64,000 nucleotides of DNA, taken from NCBI RefSeq assembly GCF_001522585.2, contig NZ_CP013373.1, positions 682,001-746,000 of the forward strand, given 5' to 3'. Origin of the DNA: Burkholderia sp. NRF60-BP8 (GTDB lineage: Bacteria; Pseudomonadota; Gammaproteobacteria; Burkholderiales; Burkholderiaceae). The notes under the pieces are model-generated. The model was not told the origin of the DNA and ran no database searches. It saw nothing but the letters and a program-made list of their open reading frames with translations. Positions 48,736 to 57,718 of this stretch are shown one piece after another. Position 1 is the first letter of the stretch; each line of letters opens with the position of its first letter. The position numbers and the translations under genes are program-made.

Positions 48736-50643
48736 ATGACTGAAGGCAACGAGAGCGCGTCGTTCGCGCTCTTGGACGATTGCGACTCGACCGCGTCCGC
48801 GCGGTCGAGTCGTTTGTATTCGGGCTTCGTGCGCGAACGCGTGTGCACGGACCCGGCGCAGCTCGACGCCATCGACGCGGCGCTCGGGCAGGATCTGCGC
48901 GACGGGCTGCATGCGGTCGTCGTCGGCGATTACGAATTCGGACGCAACCTGCAACGGGCGCAGCCGGGCGATGCCCCGCTGCGCTTTTTGCTGTATGCGC
49001 GCTGCGAGCGGCTGTCGCGCGACGACGTCGACGCATGGCTCGCGCAGCAGGACGGCGGCGGCACGCCGTCGATCGCGGGCGTCGCGCACGTCGCGAAGAG
49101 CGTGTCGCGCGATGCGTTCGACGCGGCGATCGCCGCGGTGCACGACGCGCTGCGCGCGGGCGATTCGTATCAGGTCAACTACACGTACCGGCTGAATTTC
49201 GACGTATTCGGCACGCCGCTCGCGCTGTACCGGCGGCTGCGCGCGCGCCAGCCGGTGCGGTACGGCGCGCTGATCGCGCTGCCCGACGGCGCGTGGGTCG
49301 TGTCGTGCTCGCCGGAGCTGTTCGTCGAGAAGCATGGCGACGTGCTGCGCGCGCGGCCGATGAAGGGCACCGCGCCGCGCTCGGCCGACCCGCGTGAAGA
49401 CGCGGCGGCGGCCGCGTTCCTCGCGAGCGACCCGAAGAACCGTGCGGAAAACGTGATGATCGTCGACTTGCTGCGCAACGACGTGTCGCGGATCGCGCGC
49501 ACGGGCAGCGTCAAGGTGCCGGCGCTGTTCTCCGTCGAGCCGTATGCGTCGGTGTGGCAGATGACGTCGACGGTCGAAGCCGGCTGGCGCGACGGCACGA
49601 CTTTCGCGCAGATGCTGCGCGCGCTGTTTCCTTGCGGGTCGATCACGGGCGCGCCGAAGTACCAGACGATGCAATTGATCGATGCGATCGAGTCGACGCC
49701 GCGCGGGCTGTATACCGGTGCGATCGGCTGGCTCGACGCACCGAAGGACGAGGCCGCGTCGGCAGGCGCTGCGGCCGGGTGCGGCGATTTCTGCCTGTCG
49801 GTCGCGATCCGGACGCTGACGCTCGATGCGGTCGCAGCCGACCCGGCCGCGACGATCGCCGCGCGCGACGCGGCAACGGTTGCCGCCGGCCGGCGGCGCG
49901 GCACGATGGGCGTCGGCGCGGGCATCGTGCTCGACAGCGTCGCGGCCGATGAATACGCGGAGTGCGAATTGAAAGCGCGATTCCTGACGGATGCCGACCC
50001 CGGCTTCCAGCTGTTCGAAACGACGGCCGCGACGCGGGCGGACGGAATCCGCCATCTCGATCGCCATCTCGCGCGGCTGCAACGCAGTGCGGAGGCGTTC
50101 GGGTTTCGCTTCGATGCCGACGCGTTGCGTCGCGAGATCGATGCGCGCTGCGCGGCGCTCGACGGCGACGGCGCGTACCGGATGAAGCTCTCGCTGGCGA
50201 AGGACGGCACGATCGAGATCGTCGCGGCGCCGCTCAAGCCGCTGCCGGCGGGGCCCGTCGGCGTGCTGCTGGCCCCCGCGCACGGCTTCGCGCCCACCCG
50301 CGCGAGCGATGCGCTGCTGCTGCACAAGACCACGCGCCGCGCCGAATACGACCGCGCGTGGCAGGCGGCGGAGGCGCTCGGCGGGTTCGACATGCTGTTC
50401 GTCAACGAGCGCGGCGAGGTGACGGAAGGCGGCCGCTCGAACCTGTTCGTGAAGCTCGACGGCCAGTGGGTGACGCCGCCGTTGACGAGCGGCGTGCTGC
50501 CGGGCGTGATGCGCGGCGTGTTGCTCGACGATCGCGCGTTCGGCGCGGTGGAGCGGGTCGTCATGCGCGACGATCTGGCGCGCGCGCAGGCGTTGCTGTT
50601 GACCAACGCACTGCGCGGGGCGCTCGACGCGGTGCTGAAGTGA
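48736..50643 (+). CDS. pabB: Fused aminodeoxychorismate synthase component I and aminodeoxychorismate lyase
   Basis: This single 635-residue protein carries two consecutive steps to p-aminobenzoate, a folate precursor. The N-terminal chorismate-binding domain (to about residue 415) shows SYQVNYTYRL, MKGTAPRS, AENVMIVDLLRNDVSRIA and FPCGSITGAPK. The C-terminal part (about 430-635) is a class IV aminotransferase like PabC (LHKTTRRAEYDRAW, FVNERGEVTEGGRSNLFV, TSGVLPGVMRGVLL). A glutamine amidotransferase partner (PabA) is needed for ammonia and is not in the window. It starts four bases after dnaJ. A strong terminator follows. Confidence 0.94.
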   Translation: MTEGNESASFALLDDCDSTASARSSRLYSGFVRERVCTDPAQLDAIDAALGQDLRDGLHAVVVGDYEFGRNLQRAQPGDAPLRFLLYARCERLSRDDVDAWLAQQDGGGTPSIAGVAHVAKSVSRDAFDAAIAAVHDALRAGDSYQVNYTYRLNFDVFGTPLALYRRLRARQPVRYGALIALPDGAWVVSCSPELFVEKHGDVLRARPMKGTAPRSADPREDAAAAAFLASDPKNRAENVMIVDLLRNDVSRIARTGSVKVPALFSVEPYASVWQMTSTVEAGWRDGTTFAQMLRALFPCGSITGAPKYQTMQLIDAIESTPRGLYTGAIGWLDAPKDEAASAGAAAGCGDFCLSVAIRTLTLDAVAADPAATIAARDAATVAAGRRRGTMGVGAGIVLDSVAADEYAECELKARFLTDADPGFQLFETTAATRADGIRHLDRHLARLQRSAEAFGFRFDADALRREIDARCAALDGDGAYRMKLSLAKDGTIEIVAAPLKPLPAGPVGVLLAPAHGFAPTRASDALLLHKTTRRAEYDRAWQAAEALGGFDMLFVNERGEVTEGGRSNLFVKLDGQWVTPPLTSGVLPGVMRGVLLDDRAFGAVERVVMRDDLARAQALLLTNALRGALDAVLK

Positions 50644-50709
50644 CGGGGTGACGGCTCGAGCAGCGTGCCCGGGCCGCGGCCGCCGAGCATCGGCCACGCG
50701 GCTTCCGGA

Positions 50710-50748
50710 AAAAAAGCGCGGCGCCCGCAAAGGGCGCCGCGTTTTTTT
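50710..50748. terminator. Bidirectional terminator between pabB-pabC and panB
   Basis: CGCGGCGCCC (50717-50726) and GGGCGCCGCG (50732-50741) form a perfect 10-bp stem flanked by A-runs and T-runs, able to end both the plus-strand chaperone/folate unit and the minus-strand hda-panB unit. Confidence 0.92.
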
Positions 50749-50786
50749 ATCGGCGGGGCACCGGCGAACGAGCCGCCGGGTGCGCG

Positions 50787-51602
50787 TCAGAACGAGTGTT
50801 CCGGGCCCGGGAACGACTGGTCCTTCACCGCGCTCACGTAGGCTTCGACGGCCGCCTGAATGCTCGGCTGTCCCTGCATGAAATCCTTCACGAAACGCGG
50901 CCGCTTGCCGGGGAACACACCGAGCATGTCGTGCAGCACGAGTACCTGCCCCGAGCAGTCGACGCCCGCGCCGATGCCGATCGTCGGGATCTTCAGCATG
51001 TGCGTGACTTCGGATGCGACGAGCGTCGGCACGGCTTCGAGCACGACGAGTTGCGCACCGGCTTCCTCGATCGCGCGCGCATCGCGCAGCAGTTGCGCGG
51101 CGCCCGCTTCGGTCTTGCCCTGGACCTTGAAGCCGCCGAACGCATGCACCGACTGCGGCGTGAGGCCGAGATGCGCGCACACGGGCACCGACCGTTCGAC
51201 GAGGAAGCGGATCGTATCGGCGAGCCATTCGCCGCCTTCGAGCTTGACCATCTGCGCACCCGCGCGCATCAGCTTGACCGAATTCGCGAACGCGTCGGCC
51301 GGCGTCCCGTACGTGCCGAACGGCAGATCGGCGACGACGAGCGCACGCGGCTGCGCACGTGCGACACAGGCCGTGTGATAGGCGATGTCGTCGAGCGACA
51401 CGGGCAGCGTGGTCGTATGGCCCTGCAGTACGTTGCCGAGCGAATCGCCGATCAGCAGCACGTCGGTGCCGGCGCGATCGAGCAGCGCCGAAAAGCTCGC
51501 GTCGTAGCACGTGAGCATCGCGATCTTCTCGCCGGCGTCGCGCATTGCCTGCAGCTTGGGTACCGTCACGGCAGGCCGGCTCGATTCCTGGAGATAGGTC
51601 AT
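50787..51602 (-). CDS. panB: 3-methyl-2-oxobutanoate hydroxymethyltransferase
   Basis: PanB makes ketopantoate from 2-ketoisovalerate and 5,10-methylene-THF in pantothenate/CoA synthesis. The 271-residue TIM-barrel protein shows [17 protein letters not shown], the metal/substrate motif [22 protein letters not shown] and [20 protein letters not shown]. Length is standard. It is the last gene of the minus-strand unit, 43 bases after dgk. panC and panD are not present here. Confidence 0.97.
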   Translation of the reverse strand: MTYLQESSRPAVTVPKLQAMRDAGEKIAMLTCYDASFSALLDRAGTDVLLIGDSLGNVLQGHTTTLPVSLDDIAYHTACVARAQPRALVVADLPFGTYGTPADAFANSVKLMRAGAQMVKLEGGEWLADTIRFLVERSVPVCAHLGLTPQSVHAFGGFKVQGKTEAGAAQLLRDARAIEEAGAQLVVLEAVPTLVASEVTHMLKIPTIGIGAGVDCSGQVLVLHDMLGVFPGKRPRFVKDFMQGQPSIQAAVEAYVSAVKDQSFPGPEHSF

Positions 51603-51645
51603 GGGAAATCCGGGTCGATGAGGGAGGAACGACAGGCGGGACGCG

Positions 51646-52332
51646 TCAACGCGCCGTCTCGCCCTTGACGAAGAATTCCTTGCGGCCGCGCATCGTCTCG
51701 ATGCGCTCGACCAGCAGGGCGAGATCCTCGGGGGAATCCAGCGGATTCAGGTGTTCGGCCGCGACCGTCAGCACCGGCGTGCGGTCGTAGTGGTAGAAGA
51801 ATTCGTTGTACGCGTCGACGAGCGAGCGCAGGTATGCGTCGCTGATCTGCAGCTCCATCGGCGTCCCGCGCTTCTGGATGCGCGAGAACAGCACTTCGGG
51901 GCTGGCCTGCAGGTAGACGACGAGATCGGGCGACGGCGCCTGCGGCACGTCGACGTGCGCGGCGACCGAGCGATACAGCTGCCACTCGTCTTCCGGCAGG
52001 TTCAGCCGCGCGAAGATGTCGTTCTTCTGCGGCATGAAATCGGCGATCACGGGCCGGCCCGTGTCGAGCGCGCCGATCAGCTCGCGCGCCTGCTGCGCGC
52101 GCTGCAGCGCGAACGACAGCTGGACGGGCAGCGCGTAGCGCGCGGTGTCGCGATAGAAGCGCTCGAGGAACGGGTTGTCCTGCGGGCGTTCGAGCAGCGT
52201 CTGCATCGACCAGCGCTCGGCGAGCAGGCGCGCGAGCGTCGTCTTGCCGACGCCGATCGGGCCTTCGATCACGAGATAGCGGTGCGGGGCGCGCAGGTCG
52301 GGCGCGGTGACGGTCAGCGGAGTCGAGTTCAT
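51646..52332 (-). CDS. Deoxynucleoside kinase
   Basis: This is a P-loop kinase of the deoxyadenosine/deoxyguanosine kinase family, probably salvaging deoxynucleosides. From ATG 52332 ([17 protein letters not shown]) the protein has 228 residues. It shows Walker [18 protein letters not shown], the conserved [16 protein letters not shown] region, and SRIQKRG resembling the lid. The start overlaps the folK stop by four bases (ATGA), indicating translational coupling. Base specificity is not readable. Confidence 0.9.
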   Translation of the reverse strand: MNSTPLTVTAPDLRAPHRYLVIEGPIGVGKTTLARLLAERWSMQTLLERPQDNPFLERFYRDTARYALPVQLSFALQRAQQARELIGALDTGRPVIADFMPQKNDIFARLNLPEDEWQLYRSVAAHVDVPQAPSPDLVVYLQASPEVLFSRIQKRGTPMELQISDAYLRSLVDAYNEFFYHYDRTPVLTVAAEHLNPLDSPEDLALLVERIETMRGRKEFFVKGETAR

Positions 52333-52871
52333 CGGCAGCGGGTCTTGTCGGCGTTTTCGCCGGCGGCGAGCGCCTTCTGCATCGGGCACTGGCAGGTTTG
52401 CACCTTTTCGACGCGCTGATCCGCGACCGCGGCGAGAAAGGCGTCGGCACGGCCGCGCGCGGGGATGTCGAGCGCCGGCTCGATTTCGACGAGCGGCACG
52501 AGCGCGAATGCGCGGTCGGTGAGGCGCGGGTGCGGGACGATCAGGTCGGGTTCGTCGATCGAATCGGCGCCGAACAGCAGGATGTCGAGGTCGAGCGTGC
52601 GCGGCGCATTGCGGTACGGGCGCTCGCGGCCGAAGTGATGTTCGATCTTCTGGCAGAGCGCGAGCAGCTCGCGGGCCGACAGCGTCGTGTCGAGCTTGAC
52701 GACGCAGTTGTAGTAGTCATCGCCGCCGGCTTCGAACGGCGCCGTGCGATACAGGCTCGACTTGCCGAGGATCGAGATGGTGCGCTGCTGCGCGAGGCAC
52801 ACCACCGCGTCCTTCAGGGTCTGGCGTGCATCGCCGAGATTCGCCCCCAATCCGATATATGCAACCGTCAT
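52329..52871 (-). CDS. folK: 2-amino-4-hydroxy-6-hydroxymethyldihydropteridine pyrophosphokinase
   Basis: FolK pyrophosphorylates the pterin precursor of folate using ATP. The 180-residue protein has VAYIGLGANLGD, the signature RPYRNAPRTLDLDILLFG and LIVPHPRLTDRAFALVPL. The C-terminal 20 residues (with CQCP) are extra relative to E. coli FolK (159). It is translationally coupled to the deoxynucleoside kinase gene by a four-base overlap and follows pcnB by 35 bases. Confidence 0.96.
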   Translation of the reverse strand: MTVAYIGLGANLGDARQTLKDAVVCLAQQRTISILGKSSLYRTAPFEAGGDDYYNCVVKLDTTLSARELLALCQKIEHHFGRERPYRNAPRTLDLDILLFGADSIDEPDLIVPHPRLTDRAFALVPLVEIEPALDIPARGRADAFLAAVADQRVEKVQTCQCPMQKALAAGENADKTRCR

Positions 52872-52906
52872 GGCATCACTTCCTACGTCGTTCGCCGGCG
52901 CATGCG

Positions 52907-54454
52907 TCAGTCGTCGGAACCGCTCGCGGTATCGCCCGCGGTATCCGGCGCCTGCGCGGCGGCGCCTTCACCCGGATTGCGGTTTCGCGCGCCGCCGCGG
53001 CGGCGCCGCTTGCGGGGCGATTTTTCCTTCGAGCCGCCCTGCGTGAGCAATGCCTCGCGAGCGGCGGCGTCGCCTTCGATGAAATCCGTCCACCACTGTC
53101 CGACTTCCGCGTCGAGCTCGCCGGATTCGCAGCGTAACAGGAGGAAATCATACCCCGCTCTAAACCTTTGGTGTTCCAGCAGCCGCATCGCGCTGCGGCC
53201 CGAGCGCTTCTCGAGGCGCAACTGCAGGCCCCAGATCTCGCGCATGTCGGCCGAGTAACGCTTGTGGATCGCGAGTTTCTCGGTCTGCATGTCGAGCACG
53301 TCGTCCATCGCACGATGGAGCGCCGGCACCGGGATTTCGCCCGCGGCCGTGTACTGCTCGAAGCGCTGGCGCATGTCGTGCCACAGCAGCGTCGCGAACA
53401 GGAAACCCGGCGACACCGGCTTGCCGGCGCGCACGCGCGCGTCGGTGTTGTTCAGCGCGAGCGTGATGAACTTCTCGCCCTGCGGCTGTTCGAGCACGAC
53501 GTCGAGCAGCGGCAGCAGCCCGTGATGCAGGCCTTCCTTGCGCAGCCGCTGCAGGCACGCGAGCGCGTGCCCCGACAGCAGCAGCTTCAGCATTTCGTCG
53601 AACAGGCGCGCGGCCGGCACGTTGTTGATCAGGTCGGCGAGCGCGTGGATCGGCTCGCGCGTATGCGGTTCGATCTCGAAATCGAGCTTCGCTGCGAAGC
53701 GCACGACGCGCAGCATCCGCACCGGATCCTCGCGGAAGCGGGTGGCCGGATCGCCGATCATCCGCAACAGGCGCGCGCGTACGTCGGCCATCCCGTCGTG
53801 ATAGTCGAGCACCGTCTGCGTCGACGGGTCGTAGTACATCGCGTTGATCGTGAAGTCGCGGCGCGCGGCGTCCTCGTGCTGCTCGCCCCACACGTTGTCG
53901 CGCAGCACGCGGCCGCTCGCATCGACCGCGTGCGTGCGGCGATCGAGTTCGTCGCGCTTCAGGCGCTTCGGCGGCTCGGCCGCGGCCGCCTCGGGCGGCG
54001 CGTCGACCAGCGCGCGGAACGTCGATACCTCGATCAGCTCCTGGCCGAACTGCACGTGGACGATCTGGAAGCGGCGGCCGATCAGGCGCGCGCGGCGGAA
54101 CAGGCGCTGCACCTCGGTGGGCGTCGCGTCGGTCGCGACGTCGAAGTCCTTCGGCGCGATGCCGAGCAGCAGGTCGCGCACCGCGCCGCCGACGATGAAC
54201 GCGCGAAAGCCCGCCTGCTGCAGCGTGTCGGTCACGCGTACCGCGTTCCTCGAGATCAGTGCCGGGTTGATGCCGTGCACGCTGGCCGGCACGACGGTCG
54301 GCGCATGGTTGCTGCGCGATTGCTTCGCGCCGCCGCGGGCGCCCTTCGGCGCGCGCGGGGCAGCAGGGGCCGCTTCGTCGGCCGGGGCCGCGGCGGGAGG
54401 CGTTTGCTCGGTTTCGTCCTGCCCGAGCAGCTTGCGAATGAATTTTTTGATCAC
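52907..54454 (-). CDS. pcnB: Poly(A) polymerase I
   Basis: PcnB adds poly(A) tails to RNA 3' ends, marking them for decay. The GTG at 54454 (VIKKFIRKLLGQDE) gives 515 residues and fits just after the HAD gene. The class II nucleotidyltransferase core is clear: FIVGGAVRDLLLGIAPKDFD with the DxD, RRFQIVHVQFG, RRDFTINAMYYD and RFREDPVRMLRVVRFAAKL. The N-terminal linker is Ala/Pro-rich. The C-terminal tail is Arg-rich (RKRRRRGGARNRN), as in RNA-binding tails of this family. The pcnB-folK neighbourhood is common in proteobacteria. Confidence 0.94.
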   Translation of the reverse strand: MIKKFIRKLLGQDETEQTPPAAAPADEAAPAAPRAPKGARGGAKQSRSNHAPTVVPASVHGINPALISRNAVRVTDTLQQAGFRAFIVGGAVRDLLLGIAPKDFDVATDATPTEVQRLFRRARLIGRRFQIVHVQFGQELIEVSTFRALVDAPPEAAAAEPPKRLKRDELDRRTHAVDASGRVLRDNVWGEQHEDAARRDFTINAMYYDPSTQTVLDYHDGMADVRARLLRMIGDPATRFREDPVRMLRVVRFAAKLDFEIEPHTREPIHALADLINNVPAARLFDEMLKLLLSGHALACLQRLRKEGLHHGLLPLLDVVLEQPQGEKFITLALNNTDARVRAGKPVSPGFLFATLLWHDMRQRFEQYTAAGEIPVPALHRAMDDVLDMQTEKLAIHKRYSADMREIWGLQLRLEKRSGRSAMRLLEHQRFRAGYDFLLLRCESGELDAEVGQWWTDFIEGDAAAREALLTQGGSKEKSPRKRRRRGGARNRNPGEGAAAQAPDTAGDTASGSDD

Positions 54455-54459
54455 GACGT

Positions 54460-55137
54460 TCAGAAGAGATCCAGGATGCGCCAGCCGCGGTTGCTTGCGT
54501 GCGCACGCAGCGTGTCGTCGGGGTTGGTCGCGATCGGGTCGGTGACTTTCTCGAGCAACGGAATGTCGTTGTGCGAGTCGCTGTAGAAATAGCTGTGTTC
54601 GAAGTCGTCCCAGTGCTTGCCGAGCGATGCGAGCCACGCTTCGGTGCGCACGATCTTGCCTTCGCGATAGCTCGGCGTACCGGTCGGCCGGCCCGTGTAC
54701 GGCGAATCGGGATGCCCGTCGGTCGTTTCGGCCTCGCACGCGATCAGCGTGTCGACGCCGAACGCGGTCGCGATCGGGCGCGTGATGAATTCGTTGGTGG
54801 CCGTCACGACGCAGCACAGATCGCCGGCGTCGATGTGCTTGCGCACGAGTTCGAGCGCGGCGGGCGTCATCGCGGGGCGGATCACCTCGTGCATGTACTG
54901 CTCGTGCCATTCGGCCAGCTGCGCGCGCGAATACTTCGCGAGCGGCGTGAGCATCGCGCACAGGTACGCGTGGATGTCGAGCTTGCCGGCCTTGTAGTCG
55001 GCGAAGAACTGATCGTTCTGACGCGAGAAGCTTTCCGCGTCGACGATGCCGAGCTTCACCATGAAGCGACCCCATTCGTGGTCGCTATCGGTCGGGATCA
55101 GCGTGTGATCGAGGTCAAAGAGTGCCAGATTAGTCAT
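54460..55137 (-). CDS. HAD-superfamily phosphatase, SerB-like subfamily IB
   Basis: This is a cytosolic phosphatase of 225 residues. The nucleophile motif is LALFDLDHTLIPTDSD (D8 and D10), motif II is in CVVTATNEF, and motif IV is YFYSDSHNDIPLLEKV. This pattern belongs to the HAD-IB group, which includes phosphoserine and histidinol phosphatases. The substrate is uncertain. A histidinol-phosphatase role has been proposed for some relatives. It lies 11 bases after hda and five before pcnB. Confidence 0.9.
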   Translation of the reverse strand: MTNLALFDLDHTLIPTDSDHEWGRFMVKLGIVDAESFSRQNDQFFADYKAGKLDIHAYLCAMLTPLAKYSRAQLAEWHEQYMHEVIRPAMTPAALELVRKHIDAGDLCCVVTATNEFITRPIATAFGVDTLIACEAETTDGHPDSPYTGRPTGTPSYREGKIVRTEAWLASLGKHWDDFEHSYFYSDSHNDIPLLEKVTDPIATNPDDTLRAHASNRGWRILDLF

Positions 55138-55148
55138 GGGAGCGCATT

Positions 55149-55892
55149 TTACTCGAAGCGGTTCGGGCCCGTGCCCGGTGGAGCGATGTCGTCGCCGGGA
55201 CGCGCGAGCATCCGGCGCAGCAGCGGCAGCGTGACCGCGCGTTTCTGCTCGAGCGAGAAGCGGTCGAGCGCGTCGAGCAATGCCATCAGGCTCGGCATGT
55301 CGCGGCGGAAATGGGTCAGCAGGTACGCGGCGATGTCGTCGGTGAGCGCGATCCCGCGCTCCTTCGCCGCGAGCTTGAGCACGGCGATCTTGCCAGCGTC
55401 GGACGGCGGCGACAGGTGGAACACGAGCCCCCAGCCGAGCCGCGTGCGCAGGTCCTCACGCACGTCGAGCGCGAGCGGCGCCGCCGGGCCCGCCGCGACG
55501 AACGCGCTCGACGGGTGCGCGCGCACTTCGTTGAACAGGTTGAACAGCGCGACCTGCTGCGTGTCGCTCATCCGGTCGCAGTCGTCGATCGCGTAAATGC
55601 CGATGCGCGGGTCGAACGTGAACGCGCCGAGCGGGCTCTGCGGCGTCAGGTAGCGCGCGTAGCCGTACGACGCGTCGCTCACGAGCGCCTGCAGCAGGTG
55701 GGTGCGGCCGCTGCCCGGTTCGCCCCAGATATAGAACGACCGGTCCGGCACGGGGCCGGCCGCGAGCGCGAGATCGAGCTTCTGCAGGCGCGTGACGAGC
55801 TCGTCGTTCTCGTCGCTCATGATGAAGTTGTCGAACGTGGCGGGCGGCGGCGTGCCGAGATCGAGCGTCAGTTGACGGGACACAGCAGTCAC
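55149..55892 (-). CDS. hda: DnaA regulatory inactivator Hda
   Basis: Hda works with the beta clamp to make DnaA hydrolyse ATP after initiation. The 247-residue protein has an N-terminal clamp-binding motif (QLTLDL, residues 7-12) and an AAA+ domain with Walker A IWGEPGSGRTHLLQAL and Walker B-like IYAIDDCDRM. The arginine-finger region is in the C-terminal half. GTG codons at 55892 and 55883 are both possible starts. I chose the first because it keeps more residues before the clamp motif. It heads the six-gene minus-strand unit and diverges from purM. Confidence 0.93.
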   Translation of the reverse strand: MTAVSRQLTLDLGTPPPATFDNFIMSDENDELVTRLQKLDLALAAGPVPDRSFYIWGEPGSGRTHLLQALVSDASYGYARYLTPQSPLGAFTFDPRIGIYAIDDCDRMSDTQQVALFNLFNEVRAHPSSAFVAAGPAAPLALDVREDLRTRLGWGLVFHLSPPSDAGKIAVLKLAAKERGIALTDDIAAYLLTHFRRDMPSLMALLDALDRFSLEQKRAVTLPLLRRMLARPGDDIAPPGTGPNRFE

Positions 55893-56095
55893 AATGCGGG
55901 TCGGTTGAAAAAACGCGTGCCGTACGCCGGGCACGCGCGAGGGAAGGCGCCCCGGCTGGCTTCACGCGCGACCGTACGCACGGCGCGGCGCGGGTTTCGG
56001 CGCGCTTCGCCCGGCGATGAAAACGGGGACGTGTTGACCAAGATGCGATCCCTGACGATTCGGTGCTGGGAATTCCGGCCAACCGGCCGGCTTCG

Positions 56096-56114
56096 GGTAA
56101 AATCGCATTTTACC
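56096..56114. promoter_or_regulatory. 8-bp inverted repeat upstream of purM
   Basis: GGTAAAAT (56096-56103) and ATTTTACC (56107-56114) are perfectly complementary around CGC. This AT-rich palindrome lies 20 bases before the purM start in the hda-purM divergent promoter region. It could be an operator or part of the core promoter. It does not resemble the E. coli PurR site. Confidence 0.45.
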
Positions 56115-56133
56115 GACCTTCTCGCATTCCCCC

Positions 56134-57189
56134 ATGAATCCTCCGAAATCCGCTCCCGACGCTCAGGGTCTGTCCTACCGCGACGCAGGCGTCGACATCG
56201 ACGCAGGCGACGCGCTCATCGACAAGATCAAGCCTTTTGCGAAGAAAACCTTGCGCGACGGCGTGCTCGGCGGCATCGGCGGGTTCGGCGCGCTGTTCGA
56301 AGTGCCGAAGAAGTACAAGGAGCCCGTGCTCGTGTCGGGCACCGACGGCGTGGGCACCAAGCTCAAGTTGGCCTTTCATCTGAACAAACACGACACCGTC
56401 GGCCAGGATCTCGTCGCGATGAGCGTGAACGACATCCTCGTGCAGGGCGCCGAGCCGCTGTTCTTTCTCGACTACTTCGCGTGCGGCAAGCTCGACGTCG
56501 ACACGGCCGCGACCGTCGTCAAGGGCATCGCGCAGGGCTGCGAACTGTCGGGCTGCGCGCTGATCGGCGGCGAAACCGCCGAAATGCCGGGCATGTACCC
56601 GGACGGCGAATACGACCTGGCCGGCTTCGCGGTCGGCGCGGTCGAGAAGAGCAAGATCATCGACGGCAGCACGATCGCCGAAGGCGACGTGGTGCTCGGC
56701 CTCGCATCGAGCGGCATCCACTCGAACGGCTTCTCGCTCGTGCGCAAGATCATCGAGCGCGCGAATCCCGATCTGTCGGCGGATTTCCACGGCCGCTCGC
56801 TGGCCGACGCGCTGATGGCGCCGACGCGCATCTACGTGAAGCCGCTGCTCGCGCTGATGCAGAAGCTGACGGTGAAGGGCATGGCGCACATCACGGGCGG
56901 CGGTCTCGTCGAGAACATCCCGCGCGTGCTGCGCGAAGGCCTCACCGCCGAGCTCGACCAGCACGCATGGCCGCTGCCGCCGCTGTTCAAGTGGCTGCAG
57001 GAGCACGGCGGCGTCGCCGACGCGGAAATGCACCGCGTGTTCAACTGCGGGATCGGCATGGCCGTGATCGTCTCGGCGGCCGATGCCGACGCAGCGATCG
57101 CCGACCTGACCGCCGCCGGCGAACAGGTGTGGAAGATCGGCACCGTGCGTGCGACCCGCGAAGGCGAGGCGCAGACGGTCGTGGTCTGA
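56134..57189 (+). CDS. purM: Phosphoribosylformylglycinamidine cyclo-ligase
   Basis: PurM closes the imidazole ring in de novo purine synthesis, using ATP to make AIR. The 351-residue protein shows [14 protein letters not shown], the ATP-binding [40 protein letters not shown] and [14 protein letters not shown]. Length agrees with E. coli PurM (345). It is a single-gene unit between a divergent promoter region and a strong terminator. Confidence 0.98.
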   Translation: MNPPKSAPDAQGLSYRDAGVDIDAGDALIDKIKPFAKKTLRDGVLGGIGGFGALFEVPKKYKEPVLVSGTDGVGTKLKLAFHLNKHDTVGQDLVAMSVNDILVQGAEPLFFLDYFACGKLDVDTAATVVKGIAQGCELSGCALIGGETAEMPGMYPDGEYDLAGFAVGAVEKSKIIDGSTIAEGDVVLGLASSGIHSNGFSLVRKIIERANPDLSADFHGRSLADALMAPTRIYVKPLLALMQKLTVKGMAHITGGGLVENIPRVLREGLTAELDQHAWPLPPLFKWLQEHGGVADAEMHRVFNCGIGMAVIVSAADADAAIADLTAAGEQVWKIGTVRATREGEAQTVVV

Positions 57190-57217
57190 CGCACGGCAGC
57201 AGCAGAATGCAGTATGG

Positions 57218-57253
57218 AAAGCCGCCCGGCATCGCTCCGGGCGGCTTTTTTTT
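57218..57253 (+). terminator. Rho-independent terminator of purM
   Basis: AAAGCCGCCCGG (57218-57229) and CCGGGCGGCTTT (57237-57248) pair perfectly around a seven-base loop and are followed by more T residues. It lies 28 bases past the purM stop. Confidence 0.92.
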
Positions 57254-57300
57254 CGGGCGCCGCGTGCGTACGGACGCGCGCCGATGAAGGAGGAGCGACG

Positions 57301-57696
57301 ATGACCGAAGACGAACGCGCGATCCGCGAGCTCGTGGAAACCTGGTTCGTGTCGAGCCGGCGCGGCGATCTGGCGACCGTGCTCGACCTGATCGCCGACG
57401 ACGCGATCTTCATGGTGGCCGGCAAGCCGCCGTTCGACAAGGCGGCGTTCGCGGCCGCGTCGCGCGACGCGAACGCCGGTGCGGCCCCCCCGCCGAAGAT
57501 CGACGGCCGCTACCGGATCGACGAGCTGCGCGTGATCGGCGATTGGGCATACATGCGCAATTTCATCGAGATCGACGCGACGCCGCCAGGCGGCGAGACG
57601 ATCCGCCGGTCGGGCCACACGCTGACGATTTTCCGCAAGGCCGACGGCCGCTGGCAGCTCGTGCGCGACGCGAATCTCGTCACGCTCGCGGGCTGA
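57301..57696 (+). CDS. NTF2-like protein, SgcJ/EcaC-type family
   Basis: This is a 131-residue cytosolic protein of the cone-shaped NTF2/SnoaL-like fold (DUF4440-related). ATG 57301 follows AAGGAGG and begins MTEDERAIRELVETWFVSSR. Family features are the N-terminal helix, DLIADDAIFMVAGKPP, the central RIDELRVIGDWAYMRN and the C-terminal HTLTIFRKADGRWQLVRDAN. Members include hydrolases, isomerases and non-enzymes, so function is unassigned. It lies between purM and tetA (convergent) and has no clear partner. Confidence 0.88.
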   Translation: MTEDERAIRELVETWFVSSRRGDLATVLDLIADDAIFMVAGKPPFDKAAFAAASRDANAGAAPPPKIDGRYRIDELRVIGDWAYMRNFIEIDATPPGGETIRRSGHTLTIFRKADGRWQLVRDANLVTLAG

Positions 57697-57718
57697 GCGC
57701 GACGGCGCCCGACTGCGC

